This document shows, in pieces, positions 57,023 through 64,000 of a stretch of DNA of 64,000 bases (position 1 is its first letter; every line of letters starts with the position of its first letter). The notes beneath the pieces are model-generated. The model saw only the letters and a list, made by a program, of their open reading frames with translations, searched no databases and was not told the DNA's origin. The DNA comes from Ahniella sp. GTDB lineage: Bacteria; Pseudomonadota; Gammaproteobacteria; Xanthomonadales; Ahniellaceae. The position numbers were made by a program, and so were the translations under genes. Where the stretch lies: positions 62,001 to 126,000 of the forward strand of contig JADJRU010000008.1 of assembly GCA_016712105.1 (NCBI GenBank), given 5' to 3'.

Positions 57023-57860
57023 CGTCCACAACTTTTGCCAGGCGCCGCGCCCGGTTCAACCGGAACGCTCCGTCGGCGTCGCCTTCATAAACTTCTTCAA
57101 GTGTCGTGGCGGTTTCCTCGAGTCGGGTGTCCAGCGCGATCCGGTTGTCGAACACAAAACACTCGCCGATCCAATCGCGATCGGCATCCGGCATCTGCGC
57201 GAAGTAGTTGATGATGCCGCCTTCCAGTTGATAGACCTCGGCACCCAGATCGCGCATCCAGGCCGAAGTTTTTTCGCAGCGAATACCGCCGGTGCAGTAC
57301 ATGGCGATCTTCTTGTTCTGCGCCTGCCAGGTCGGCAGATTGGCTTTTACATACTCCGGAAAATCGCGGAAGTTGCGCACGCCCGGATCGATCGCCGATT
57401 TGAATCGACCGAGTCGGTATTCAAAACTGTTTCGGTTGTCGAGCAGCACCACATCGTCCCGCTGAATCAACTCGCGCCACTCATTGGGCGTCAGGTTGAT
57501 GCCGGTGTTCCGGGCGTCCACACCCTTGATGCCCAGAGGCAGGATCTCGGGTTTGTGATGCACCTTCATGCGAGCGAATGGCGGCGTCTTGCAGGGGCTG
57601 TGCTTGAACACCATGCCACTGAACGCGCCGTCAAAGACAGGGTCGGTCTGTAAGGCCTGTTCAAACGCAGACAGCGCGTCAGCCGGGCCCGAGACCATGC
57701 CGTTGATCCCCTCGCTCGCCACCAGGATGCTGCCATTCAGCGAGGTCGTCAGCGTGCGCAGGTGTGCCACGAACGCGTCGATCTGCGTGATCGGCACGAA
57801 CTTGTAGAACGAGGAATGGACGAGTGGGGTAGGTGGCACTGCGGCAGTGGGTTGAATCAT
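57009..57860 (-). CDS. trhO: tRNA uridine(34) hydroxylase, rhodanese-domain protein
   Basis: 283 residues. Matches YceA/TrhO: an N-terminal acylphosphatase-like domain ('FYKFVPITQIDAFVAHLR', 'GSILVASEGINGMVSG') and a rhodanese domain with the catalytic cysteine in 'KIAMYCTGGIRCEKTSAWM' (about residues 186-204). The C-terminal 'GECFVFDNRIALD' cysteine region is slightly shortened. TrhO hydroxylates uridine-34 of some tRNAs using oxygen in the cytoplasm. It is followed on the same strand, with a 14-base overlap, by a pseudouridine synthase, making a two-gene RNA-modification unit. Confidence 0.93.
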   Translation of the reverse strand: MIQPTAAVPPTPLVHSSFYKFVPITQIDAFVAHLRTLTTSLNGSILVASEGINGMVSGPADALSAFEQALQTDPVFDGAFSGMVFKHSPCKTPPFARMKVHHKPEILPLGIKGVDARNTGINLTPNEWRELIQRDDVVLLDNRNSFEYRLGRFKSAIDPGVRNFRDFPEYVKANLPTWQAQNKKIAMYCTGGIRCEKTSAWMRDLGAEVYQLEGGIINYFAQMPDADRDWIGECFVFDNRIALDTRLEETATTLEEVYEGDADGAFRLNRARRLAKVVDDEQT

Positions 57861-58228
57861 GGTTCGCCATTGTAGGCGATCCTGCCGACAAATCAGGGGC
57901 GGCAGAAGTGCGCGGCCCTAGTCCACACGAGGACTCACTCCGTCTCCGGGTGCATGGATCTCGTGGCAAGGTGATTGGCCAGCGCAACCGATCGATCTGC
58001 ACGCATGGCAGCAACAGAGGCCAGATTTGTACGCCCTGTCGGAATCGACCAGAGACTGCGTACTACCGGTCAAGAGCGGCTATTCACCCCATACGAAAAC
58101 GGCTGACTGCCATGTCCGAACAGCAATACGGCGCCATTCTCTCTTTGCGACATCGGTGCAAACGCGACCCCTTCGAATAGCCCAGCTCGAAACCACCACC
58201 CATCAATCCACTGAAGAGGTAATCCGTC
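57861..58228. other. 368-base divergent intergenic region between trhO and the globin gene
   Basis: It must hold promoters for trhO (minus) and the globin (plus). AAGAGGT just before 58229 is the globin ribosome-binding site. A 22-codon frame from the ATG at 58111 to the TAG at 58180 exists but has no ribosome-binding site and is not called. No other structure seen. Confidence 0.5.
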
Positions 58229-58676
58229 ATGTCCACTTTTTCGATCCCGACCCTCCGCGCCAGTTTTGCGCTGGTCGAACCGCACGCGCCAGCGATTGGA
58301 CGCGCATTTTATGCCCGACTCTTCGCAGGTCATCCCGGCATGCGCAGACTGTTTTGGCGACGACATCGACGCCCAGAGCTTCCGACTGATGAGCATGATC
58401 GGCGCAGGTGTCGGTCTGCTGGATCATCCCGAACGACTCGACGATGTCCTTCGCAAACTCGGTGCCCGGCACCATCAGTATGGCGTCCGAGAGGCCCACT
58501 ATCCGATCGTTGGTGAAGTCCTGCTGGAGACACTCGACGAAGTGCTCGGCCACGACTTCACTGCGGACGCAAAAGCGGCGTGGGCGGGTTTCTATGGTGT
58601 GGTGGCGGCGAGCATGACTGCAGGGGCGGTAGACGGGGTCCCGCACGTCGATGCTGCGAGGACGGATCATGGTTGA
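58229..58676 (+). CDS. single-domain globin of flavohaemoglobin type (frameshifted at about 58353)
   Basis: One extra T in TTTT at 58352-58355 breaks the frame; corrected, the protein is 148 residues. 'LRASFALVEPHAPAIGRAFY' followed by ARLFAGHPGMRRLF gives helices A-C; 'SFRLMSMIGAGVGLLDHPER' and 'RKLGARHHQYGVREAHYPIV' with the proximal His (H-x-x-Y-G-V type F helix) follow. 'LLETLDEVLGHDFTADAKAA', then WAGFYGVV, ends the fold. It lacks the FAD/NAD reductase domain of Hmp, so it resembles Vitreoscilla-type haemoglobin: oxygen or NO binding in the cytoplasm. The ribosome-binding site AAGAGGT precedes the start. The 3' end overlaps the convergent PPOX gene by 10 bases. Confidence 0.87.
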
Positions 58677-59222
58677 TTGAGGGTGGCCAGCAGGTCCCGT
58701 TCAGGGCTGACGCACGACAGGGCGACCGCCGCGATGCCTTTCAGGTCATCGTCGGTGGCGTGGTACTGGCCGTCGCGCCCATCTCTCGAGCACCTCGACT
58801 GCCTGGAACTTGCTGATTACGCGGTAACTACTGACTTCGATGCGGAGCAGTGAGCACGCTGGGGCGTTGATGAAGTCTTCGAGTTTCGGGTGTTTGTTTG
58901 CGTAGATCGCCAGGAATTGCCCCAGATCGGCTTCAGGAATGGCCCGGGCGTGGCCGATGACCGAGATGGCGACGGCCTGTTCGTAGTCGATCTGTGCGTT
59001 GGTGCGATTGTCGACCAGAAACGACACCTCGGCATTACGCATCAGGTTGGCGTGCTTCTGTGTCTCGCGCAGGGTGGCAATGACCAGGTAACGAAGGTCC
59101 GGCGTGTGCGCAAACGCCATCAGGCTCGTGTAGGGATGGCTGTGCTGCTGGGTTGCCAGCACACCCTGCAATTGCGTGGTCAGCAACTGGTCGACGCGGG
59201 TGAACAGGGCATCATCGGTCAT
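58667..59222 (-). CDS. pyridoxamine 5'-phosphate oxidase-family (PPOX) protein (frameshifted at about 58785)
   Basis: From the ATG at 59222 the frame reads 'HSHPYTSLMAFAHTPDLRYL', 'IATLRETQKHANLMRNAEVS' followed by FLVDNR, then 'EDFINAPACSLLRIEVSSYR' and 'VISKFQAVEVL', a flavin-binding split-barrel of the PPOX/HugZ-like class. As written it ends 'ERWARRPVPRHRR' at 58746. Removing one base near 58785 gives 'DGRDGQYHATDDDLKGIAAV' plus about 20 more natural residues, with a stop at 58667: 184 residues in total. Members bind FMN, F420 or haem and include haem-degrading enzymes; the cofactor here cannot be read. Convergent with and overlapping the globin gene, which makes a haem-related role attractive but unproven. 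Confidence 0.78.
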
Positions 59223-59407
59223 CAAGGCGGTTCCGGTAGCGCAGCAGTGGGTGGTTGGAGTTTGGCGAATTTTCTGGCGGCGTGCATCCAGATCCGGCGC
59301 GTCGACACTTACTGAACGTGTGATCGGGCAATCTAGCCCTGGTCCCGGTGACAATCGGGGTGTAGTGCTCAATCTGCACGTTATTGATCCCTTGCTGGAA
59401 GCGCCGC

Positions 59408-60127
59408 ATGACCTCGAACCTGTTGAATGCCGATTTCTCGCAGCGTGTGGTGTTGCCACCGCCCACAGATGGCTGCTGGGTGCCATCCCCGGAGCCCGGC
59501 GTCCATCGATATCGCCTGGATCGTATTGGCGACGAGGTGGCGCGCGCGACCAGCATGGTGCGTTATGCGCCGGGCTCGCACTTCGCGCGCCATGTACACG
59601 GTGGCGGCGAGGAGTTTCTGGTGCTCGACGGCATCTTCAGCGACGAGCGCGGCGACTACCCGGCAGGGAGTTATGTACGCAACCCGCCGGGCACGGCCCA
59701 TACGCCGTTCTCGCGCGAGGGATGCACCTTGTTCGTTAAGCTCTGGCAATTCGCGCCGGGCGACGACGAACCGGTTCACATCGATACGGCGAATACCCCT
59801 TGGCGCCAGGGTTTGGTGCCCGGACTATCGGTGATGCCTCTCCACGAGTTCGACGGTGTCAGCAGCGCGTTGGTCCGATGGGCGCCGCACACGCAGTTCA
59901 ACACCCACACCCATCCCGGCGGCGAAGAGATCCTGGTGCTGCAAGGTTTGTTCCGTGATGAACAGGGTGAGTATCCCGCCGGCAGCTGGCTGCGCAGTCC
60001 GCGGTGGAGCCGGCATACGCCGTTCACGGGCAGCGAAGGTGCGCTGATTTACGTCAAGGTGGGGCACCTCGGAGCGACGTTCCTGACGCCCACGGCGAGT
60101 GTTGGCAAGCCGGATGGTGCGGCGTAG
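59408..60127 (+). CDS. double-cupin protein (ChrR-like cupin repeats)
   Basis: 239 residues from the ATG at 59408 (GGAAG upstream). Two homologous cupin domains: about residues 45-125 ('HFARHVHGGGEEFLVLDGIF', 'ERGDYPAGSYVRNPPGTAHT') and about 150-235 ('FNTHTHPGGEEILVLQGLF', 'EQGEYPAGSWLRSPRWSRHT'). Each keeps the metal-ligand pattern H-x-H-x3-E-E and a distal His. The repeats match the cupin half of ChrR-type anti-sigma factors, but there is no zinc-binding N-terminus, so it is probably an enzyme or sensor rather than an anti-sigma factor. Substrate unknown. Confidence 0.85.
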   Translation: MTSNLLNADFSQRVVLPPPTDGCWVPSPEPGVHRYRLDRIGDEVARATSMVRYAPGSHFARHVHGGGEEFLVLDGIFSDERGDYPAGSYVRNPPGTAHTPFSREGCTLFVKLWQFAPGDDEPVHIDTANTPWRQGLVPGLSVMPLHEFDGVSSALVRWAPHTQFNTHTHPGGEEILVLQGLFRDEQGEYPAGSWLRSPRWSRHTPFTGSEGALIYVKVGHLGATFLTPTASVGKPDGAA

Positions 60128-60158
60128 ACTGGGTTTTCGCAGGTTCTTGGAGCAACAC

Positions 60159-60425
60159 ATGCTCATCAGATGGCCCTTCGACAACGTGTGTTACGAGCAA
60201 CCGAGGTCGCCTGCTGCGATTGCAGAAACACTGGATCGACTGCGTGAGGCAGGCATAACAGCCACGCACCGTAGTGACCGCTACGGGCTGTTGGACTGCA
60301 TCACCGGCCAACCCTCGGGATACGTTCAATGCGCCGAAGTGTTTGACGTGGACCCGTCGGATGCGGCGCGTGCCCGCACCATTCTCGAACAGACTCTGGA
60401 TGCGCCCGATCGCCAAGGCGCTTGA
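60159..60425 (+). CDS. small hypothetical protein
   Basis: 88 residues from the ATG at 60159, with GGAG nine bases upstream; a longer in-frame start at 60099 overlaps the cupin gene and lacks a ribosome-binding site. 'MLIRWPFDNVCYEQPRSP', 'LDRLREAGITATHRSDRYG' and 'CAEVFDVDPSDAARARTIL' suggest an alpha/beta fold of about 80 residues, ending in a helix. No membrane segment. It may be a DUF2007-like putative signal-transduction domain; unsure. It lies 31 bases after the double-cupin gene. Confidence 0.55.
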   Translation: MLIRWPFDNVCYEQPRSPAAIAETLDRLREAGITATHRSDRYGLLDCITGQPSGYVQCAEVFDVDPSDAARARTILEQTLDAPDRQGA

Positions 60426-60599
60426 ACCATCGTCTCGCTGGACCAAACCGCAACGCCAAACGCTGTGGGAACGGCTTCAGCCGCGATGCGACGTTGTTTG
60501 AGCCTTGCAAGCCCTCCCCGATGCGGTGGCTGCCATTCTACTTGTCGCTGTTTCGGCTACAGCCCATCCGCTCGTCATCCTCGCGCACGGCCCCTCCAA

Positions 60600-61312
60600 C
60601 CGTCATCCCCGCGCACGGCCCCTCCAACCGTCATCCCCGCGCAAGCGGGGAACCACTCGTTGCGACCAGATTTGGGGCGTGTGGCACCCGAGTGGTTTCC
60701 CGCTTGCGCGGGAATGACGGACTTTTGGTGTGGGGCACGAGCGTTCAGAAGCCCGGTTTCGCAGACCCCTCCGCGCGTCATCCTCGCGCACGGCCCCTCC
60801 AACCGTCATCCTCGCGCACGGCCCTCCAACCGTCATCCCCGCGCCCAAGCGGGATCCACTCGTTTGCGACCAGGTTTGGGGCGTGGGGCACCCGAGTGGT
60901 TTCCCGCTTTCGCGGGAATGACGGATATTGGGTGTGGGGCACGAGCGTTCAGAAGCCCGGTTTCGCAGACCCCTCCGCGCGTCATCCTCGCGCACGGCCC
61001 CGCCAACCGTCATCCTCGCGCACGGCCCCTCCAACCGTCATCCCCGCGCCCAAGCGGGGATCCACTCGTTTGCGACCAGGTTTGGGGCGTGTGGCACCCG
61101 AGTGGTTTCCCGCTTTCGCGGGAATGACGGACGTGGGGTGTGGCACGAGCGTTCAGAAGCCCGGTTTCGCAGACCCCTCCGCGCGTCATCCTCGCGCACG
61201 GCCCCTCCAACCGTCATCCCCGCGCAAGCGGGGAACCACTCGTTGCGACCAGATTTGGGTCGTGTGGCACCCGAGTGGTTTCCCGCTTTCGCGGGAATGA
61301 CGGACGTGGGGT
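60600..61312. repeat. array of four family B inverted-repeat units
   Basis: Each unit runs CCGTCATCCCCGCG(CC)AAGCGGGGA-CCACTCG, about 25-30 bases of conserved spacer (GCGACCAG.TTTGGGGCGTG), then CGAGTGGTTTCCCGC-TTTCGCGGGAATGACGG, so the halves are inverted and each half is itself a hairpin. The landmark GGCACCCGAG-type spacer falls at about 60681, 60885, 61091 and 61263, giving periods of 204, 206 and 172 bases. Between units a second conserved block (GAGCGTTCAGAAGCCCGG, then CTCGCGCACGGCCCC) occurs one to three times. No protein-coding function; open frames through it are low-complexity R/P/S/H. Confidence 0.9.
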
Positions 61313-61409
61313 GTTCCACGGCCGGTCACGCCCCGAAAAGTCTCAACTCCTGCGACAAGCACAGCGCAGCCTAGGGTCAACACAACCTGACCCGGCGAGG
61401 ATAAAAGGG
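61313..61409 (+). promoter_or_regulatory. probable promoter and leader of the Hsp70-TPR operon
   Basis: The 97 bases between the last repeat and the ATG are the only single-copy DNA upstream of the gene, so the promoter is expected here. AAAGGG precedes the ATG. I could not identify clear -35 and -10 boxes. Confidence 0.3.
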
Positions 61410-63770
61410 ATGCCCGTCACCACTGTATTCGACGATCTGCGCAGAACCCTGTCCGAAAAAGCGTTCGATGGATCGGCCATCGGGATCGATCTCGGCACCA
61501 CCAAAAGTTGTATTGCGACCGCACGATTCGAACATGGCTTGCTCCACTGCGAGTGCCTGACCATCGACGAACCGGGCCAGCCTGAAGGTCAGATTGCGGT
61601 GCCCTCGGTGGTAGCAGTCAAAGATGGTGCGGCACTGGTGGGTCACGCCGCGAAACGCCTGGCGCGTACACCCCAATTCATCCAGCACCGAGGTTCGTTC
61701 TCCGAAACGAAGAACGAAATGGGCTTGCGGCACACCTATGCCCGCGCCCCGAAGAGTTTCCATTCTGCCACCGAGATTGCGGCGCACATCATGAGTTACC
61801 TGGTTGAATGGCTCACCATCGACGACGGGCAAACCGTTGAACCGCTGGTCATCACGGTACCGGCCTCGTTCCATGGTGCCCAACGCACCGCAACCGTGGC
61901 AGCCGCCGAATCGGCCTTCGGCGATGGTGTGGCGGTGCGGCTGTTGGACGAACCCTACGCAGCGGTGCTGGACTTGCTGCACCGCGACCCCGGCAAAGCG
62001 GGTGATCATCTGGCAGCAGGCGCTACGTGGCTGGTGTTCGACTTCGGCGGCGGCACTTGCGACGTGGCCTTGTTCACGCTGCAGGCCTCGGCAACGAAGG
62101 CACTCGCGCCGCGCCTCTTGTCGACCAGTCGTTATCACCGCATCGGCGGTGGCGATATCGACCGCGCCATTGTCCACGGCCATCTGATACCCACGCTGCT
62201 GGAGCGATACAAGCTGGACCGCACAGCCGTGCCGTTTGCCGCGAAACGACGACGTTTCGAGCCGGTGCTGTTGCCCGTCGCAGAACAGCTCAAACGTGCC
62301 CTGTGTCTGCGCTTGCGTGCGATGTCGACTCAGGGCGAATCGGACCACACCGTCGAAGTGGTCTCCGCCGGTGATCACTGCATCGAATGGGAGGGCCGAG
62401 AGCTCTTCCTCAGCGACGCGCCACTGGATCAGGCGACGTTCGAAAAACTCCTGCGACCATTCCTGGACCCGCATCCAGACAAAGCCACCTCCGACGAATT
62501 CGTGGAGCGCGATTCCGTGTTCCGGCCGATCCACCAGGTTCTGGCCCGAGCCGGGTTTGGGCCAGAATCGATCGACCTGGTGCTTCTGGCGGGCTCCAGC
62601 AGCCGTATCCCTCAGGTGCAGAACGCCTTGCGCGATTACTTCCCCGGAGCAGACCTGGTCGAATTGGGTGATGAACACGACGTTCAAGGCGCCATCGCAA
62701 GAGGCGCCGCGCTGCAGGCACTGGCCATCGCGGCCACCGGCCAGCCACTCATCGCCCCCGCATCCAGTGCCGAACTCGGCCTGCGCACGCGGCAAGGTCT
62801 GGTTCCCTTGGTCAAAGCCGGGGCCAGACTGCCCGCTGAATCCCATCATCCTCTGATCGTGTTCGCGCCGTCGACCGTAACCGATCGCCCTGTGGACCTG
62901 GCCATCGAAGTGATCGCCGACGGCGGTCGCGTAGTGGGCCGATCGATCTGGCAACTCGAGGCCCCGGTCAAACAAGGCGAGCCGCTGGCCGTGGCCTGGA
63001 CCCTCGACCAGAACCAATGCCTCACGCTGAAGCTCAATCGGGTCAACAGCGAAGACGAAGGCGAGGGCAGCTTCGAGCAACGATTCGACGCACCGCTTAC
63101 CCACACTGACCAAGGCCAGATCGCAAGGTGTCGCCTCCTCGAGGCTGAAGAAATGGTCCGCTGCAGCACCATCCCCGAAAGCCAGTTAGGCCGAACCTTC
63201 GAACAGATGGCCCGTGATGCCGCGCGGATTGGTCACCGCGAGCGGGCCCTGCACTACATCGCCTGTGCCGTGCAGCACGACGGCCCCACGTTCAACCTGC
63301 TCAACCTGCGTGCCATCTATCTGGAAGAACTGGGCGACCTGGTGCGCGCAGAATCCGTCTACCGCCAGGCTGCAGAATGGCCAACGGCAGGATTCAACTT
63401 CGCGTTCTTCCTGCATCGCCACAAGCGCAATGAAGAAGCCTTGCAAGTCATCGACCAAGTCCTGGAGCGAAGCCAACTCCCCGTCTACCTGATCCTCAAG
63501 GGCGACATCCTCGAAGCACTGGGCCAAAGTGCAGCAGGCCGGCTGCAGCACCAGGACGCCATCAGCCGCGTGGTCGACCCCAGCAAACAGAACCCCTGGA
63601 GCCTAGGCTGGTTGGCTCAATGCGCCGAATCACTGGGCCATGAAGAGCTCGCAAGAAAATTCGAAGCGGCTAGCGCCGCACAGGTTCAAGCGGAAGAAGA
63701 CAGCAAACTGCAAGGTGCGCTCCTGCCCGAACGCGGGGATGACGCCAATCACAAAAGGGCAGCGGCATGA
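61410..63770 (+). CDS. Hsp70-like protein with C-terminal TPR region
   Basis: 786 residues from the ATG at 61410 (AAAGGG just upstream; in-frame upstream starts lie within the repeat array). ATPase domain about 1-450: phosphate-1 motif 'AIGIDLGTTKSCIATARFEH', phosphate-2 'WLVFDFGGGTCDVALFTL', 'HRIGGGDIDRAIV', and adenosine motif 'LVLLAGSSSRIPQVQNALRD'. A reduced substrate-binding-like beta region (about 480-580) replaces the normal SBD ('LVPLVKAGARLPAESHHPLI'). Residues about 600-770 are TPR-like helix pairs ('DAARIGHRERALHYIACAVQ', 'RAESVYRQAAEWPTAGFNFA'). Neither DnaJ nor GrpE genes are near. It is probably a specialised chaperone with its own protein-binding module. The next gene overlaps the stop (ATGA). 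Confidence 0.87.
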   Translation: MPVTTVFDDLRRTLSEKAFDGSAIGIDLGTTKSCIATARFEHGLLHCECLTIDEPGQPEGQIAVPSVVAVKDGAALVGHAAKRLARTPQFIQHRGSFSETKNEMGLRHTYARAPKSFHSATEIAAHIMSYLVEWLTIDDGQTVEPLVITVPASFHGAQRTATVAAAESAFGDGVAVRLLDEPYAAVLDLLHRDPGKAGDHLAAGATWLVFDFGGGTCDVALFTLQASATKALAPRLLSTSRYHRIGGGDIDRAIVHGHLIPTLLERYKLDRTAVPFAAKRRRFEPVLLPVAEQLKRALCLRLRAMSTQGESDHTVEVVSAGDHCIEWEGRELFLSDAPLDQATFEKLLRPFLDPHPDKATSDEFVERDSVFRPIHQVLARAGFGPESIDLVLLAGSSSRIPQVQNALRDYFPGADLVELGDEHDVQGAIARGAALQALAIAATGQPLIAPASSAELGLRTRQGLVPLVKAGARLPAESHHPLIVFAPSTVTDRPVDLAIEVIADGGRVVGRSIWQLEAPVKQGEPLAVAWTLDQNQCLTLKLNRVNSEDEGEGSFEQRFDAPLTHTDQGQIARCRLLEAEEMVRCSTIPESQLGRTFEQMARDAARIGHRERALHYIACAVQHDGPTFNLLNLRAIYLEELGDLVRAESVYRQAAEWPTAGFNFAFFLHRHKRNEEALQVIDQVLERSQLPVYLILKGDILEALGQSAAGRLQHQDAISRVVDPSKQNPWSLGWLAQCAESLGHEELARKFEAASAAQVQAEEDSKLQGALLPERGDDANHKRAAA

Positions 63771-64000
63771 CCGAAATCAGATGGAGCATCAAACACTGTC
63801 CACTGGCCAAGCGTTGTCGCGTCCGCTGGGATCTGATGGCGCTCGTGGACACCAACCCAGCGATCCGTGTCTGCAAAAAATGTACGCGAGAGGTCTACCT
63901 CTGCCAGACCGACGAGGAACTCGAGCAGCATAGTGCCCTGGGGCATTGTGTGGCGGTCCAGTACTACTTCGCCAATTTGATGTACGTGGGTGAGCCGCCC
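63767..64000 (+). CDS. cysteine-rich small protein co-translated with Hsp70-TPR gene (3' end cut by window edge)
   Basis: 78 codons visible. The ATG overlaps the Hsp70 stop (ATGA). The sequence has the pattern 'CPLAKRCRVRWDLMALVDTN', then 'IRVCKKCTREVYLCQTDEEL' and 'HSALGHCVAVQYYF': Cys at about residues 11, 17, 37, 40, 46 and 59. The W-x-x-L...T/N...R-x-C-x-x-C...V-Y-x-C...H...G-x-CVA layout recurs in small bacterial proteins of unknown function and could bind zinc. Operon position suggests it is a client, cofactor or partner of the Hsp70-TPR protein; that is inference. Confidence 0.7.
   Translation, partial: MTEIRWSIKHCPLAKRCRVRWDLMALVDTNPAIRVCKKCTREVYLCQTDEELEQHSALGHCVAVQYYFANLMYVGEPP

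Noticed and set aside
58111..58180. A 22-codon frame upstream of the globin gene
   Set aside because: No ribosome-binding site, no conserved feature, and short enough to occur by chance.
60422..61300. A 292-codon open frame running through the repeat array
   Set aside because: Its translation simply repeats R/P/S/H-rich units that mirror the DNA repeats; no ribosome-binding site and no natural composition.
60600..61312. Possible CRISPR array
   Set aside because: Units are 172-206 bases, the repeats are inverted pairs, the spacers are conserved instead of unique, and there are no cas genes.

Overview
The window is a GC-rich, gene-dense piece of a gammaproteobacterial chromosome. Gene content and order (leuS-lptE-holA-nadD, a gamma-type acnA, pssA, rlmM, trhO), together with a tricorn-like protease, a DUF5916 protein, DUF4870, and a secreted protein ending in paired GxW...GxG domains, fit a member of the Xanthomonadales (Rhodanobacteraceae-like) best. 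That placement is an inference. I saw no tRNA, rRNA, CRISPR array, IS element or prophage.

Layout. 1-1.4 kb: a DUF2167 membrane protein (cut by the window edge) and a secreted protein with a small C-terminal domain. 1.7-3.0 kb: icd. 3.2-7.6 kb: a tightly overlapping operon joining phosphatidylserine synthase, a complete partner-switching module (GAF-PP2C phosphatase, RsbW-type kinase, STAS protein) and a Mla-type lipid ABC permease and ATPase. 7.6-13.3 kb: a lipoprotein, a DUF4010 membrane protein, a polyamine-binding lipoprotein and a MASE1-GGDEF-EAL enzyme. 13.4-18.3 kb (minus strand): corA, an M28 membrane peptidase, a membrane protein and a TPR protein. 18.4-31 kb: rlmM, DUF4870, DUF5916, tricorn protease, a P-type ATPase and acnA. 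31.2-37.5 kb: a low-complexity secreted protein, a Spy/CpxP-like protein divergent from a two-component system, and a large BNR-propeller protein. 37.8-43.7 kb: a YfcC-type transporter, an EF-G paralogue and a CadC-like winged-helix propeller regulator. 44-46.8 kb: a three-gene TPR / membrane / AAA+ ATPase operon. 47-51.9 kb: leuS-lptE-holA-nadD. 52.2-60.4 kb: a second protein sharing the small domain seen at 0.9-1.4 kb, an M20 amidohydrolase, a VOC protein, an RluA-type pseudouridine synthase, trhO, a globin, a PPOX protein, a double cupin and a small protein. 60.6-61.3 kb: an array of inverted-repeat pairs. 61.4-64 kb: an Hsp70-TPR fusion followed by a cysteine-rich partner (cut by the window edge).

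Two features colour the whole annotation. First, at least 14 genes carry single-base frame breaks, many in short homopolymers, including genes that should be essential (leuS, holA, nadD). In almost every case a one-base correction restores a family-typical length, so I annotate full corrected spans and regard most breaks as probable sequence errors. Second, two families of short palindromic repeats are scattered between genes. Family A sits at gene 3' ends, three of four times between convergent genes. Family B forms one isolated pair and one array.

The most interesting unit is the pssA / partner-switch / Mla operon, which suggests phosphorylation-controlled phospholipid trafficking coupled to phospholipid synthesis. 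The AAA+/membrane/TPR operon and the Hsp70-TPR plus cysteine-rich protein pair are further candidates for uncharacterised systems.
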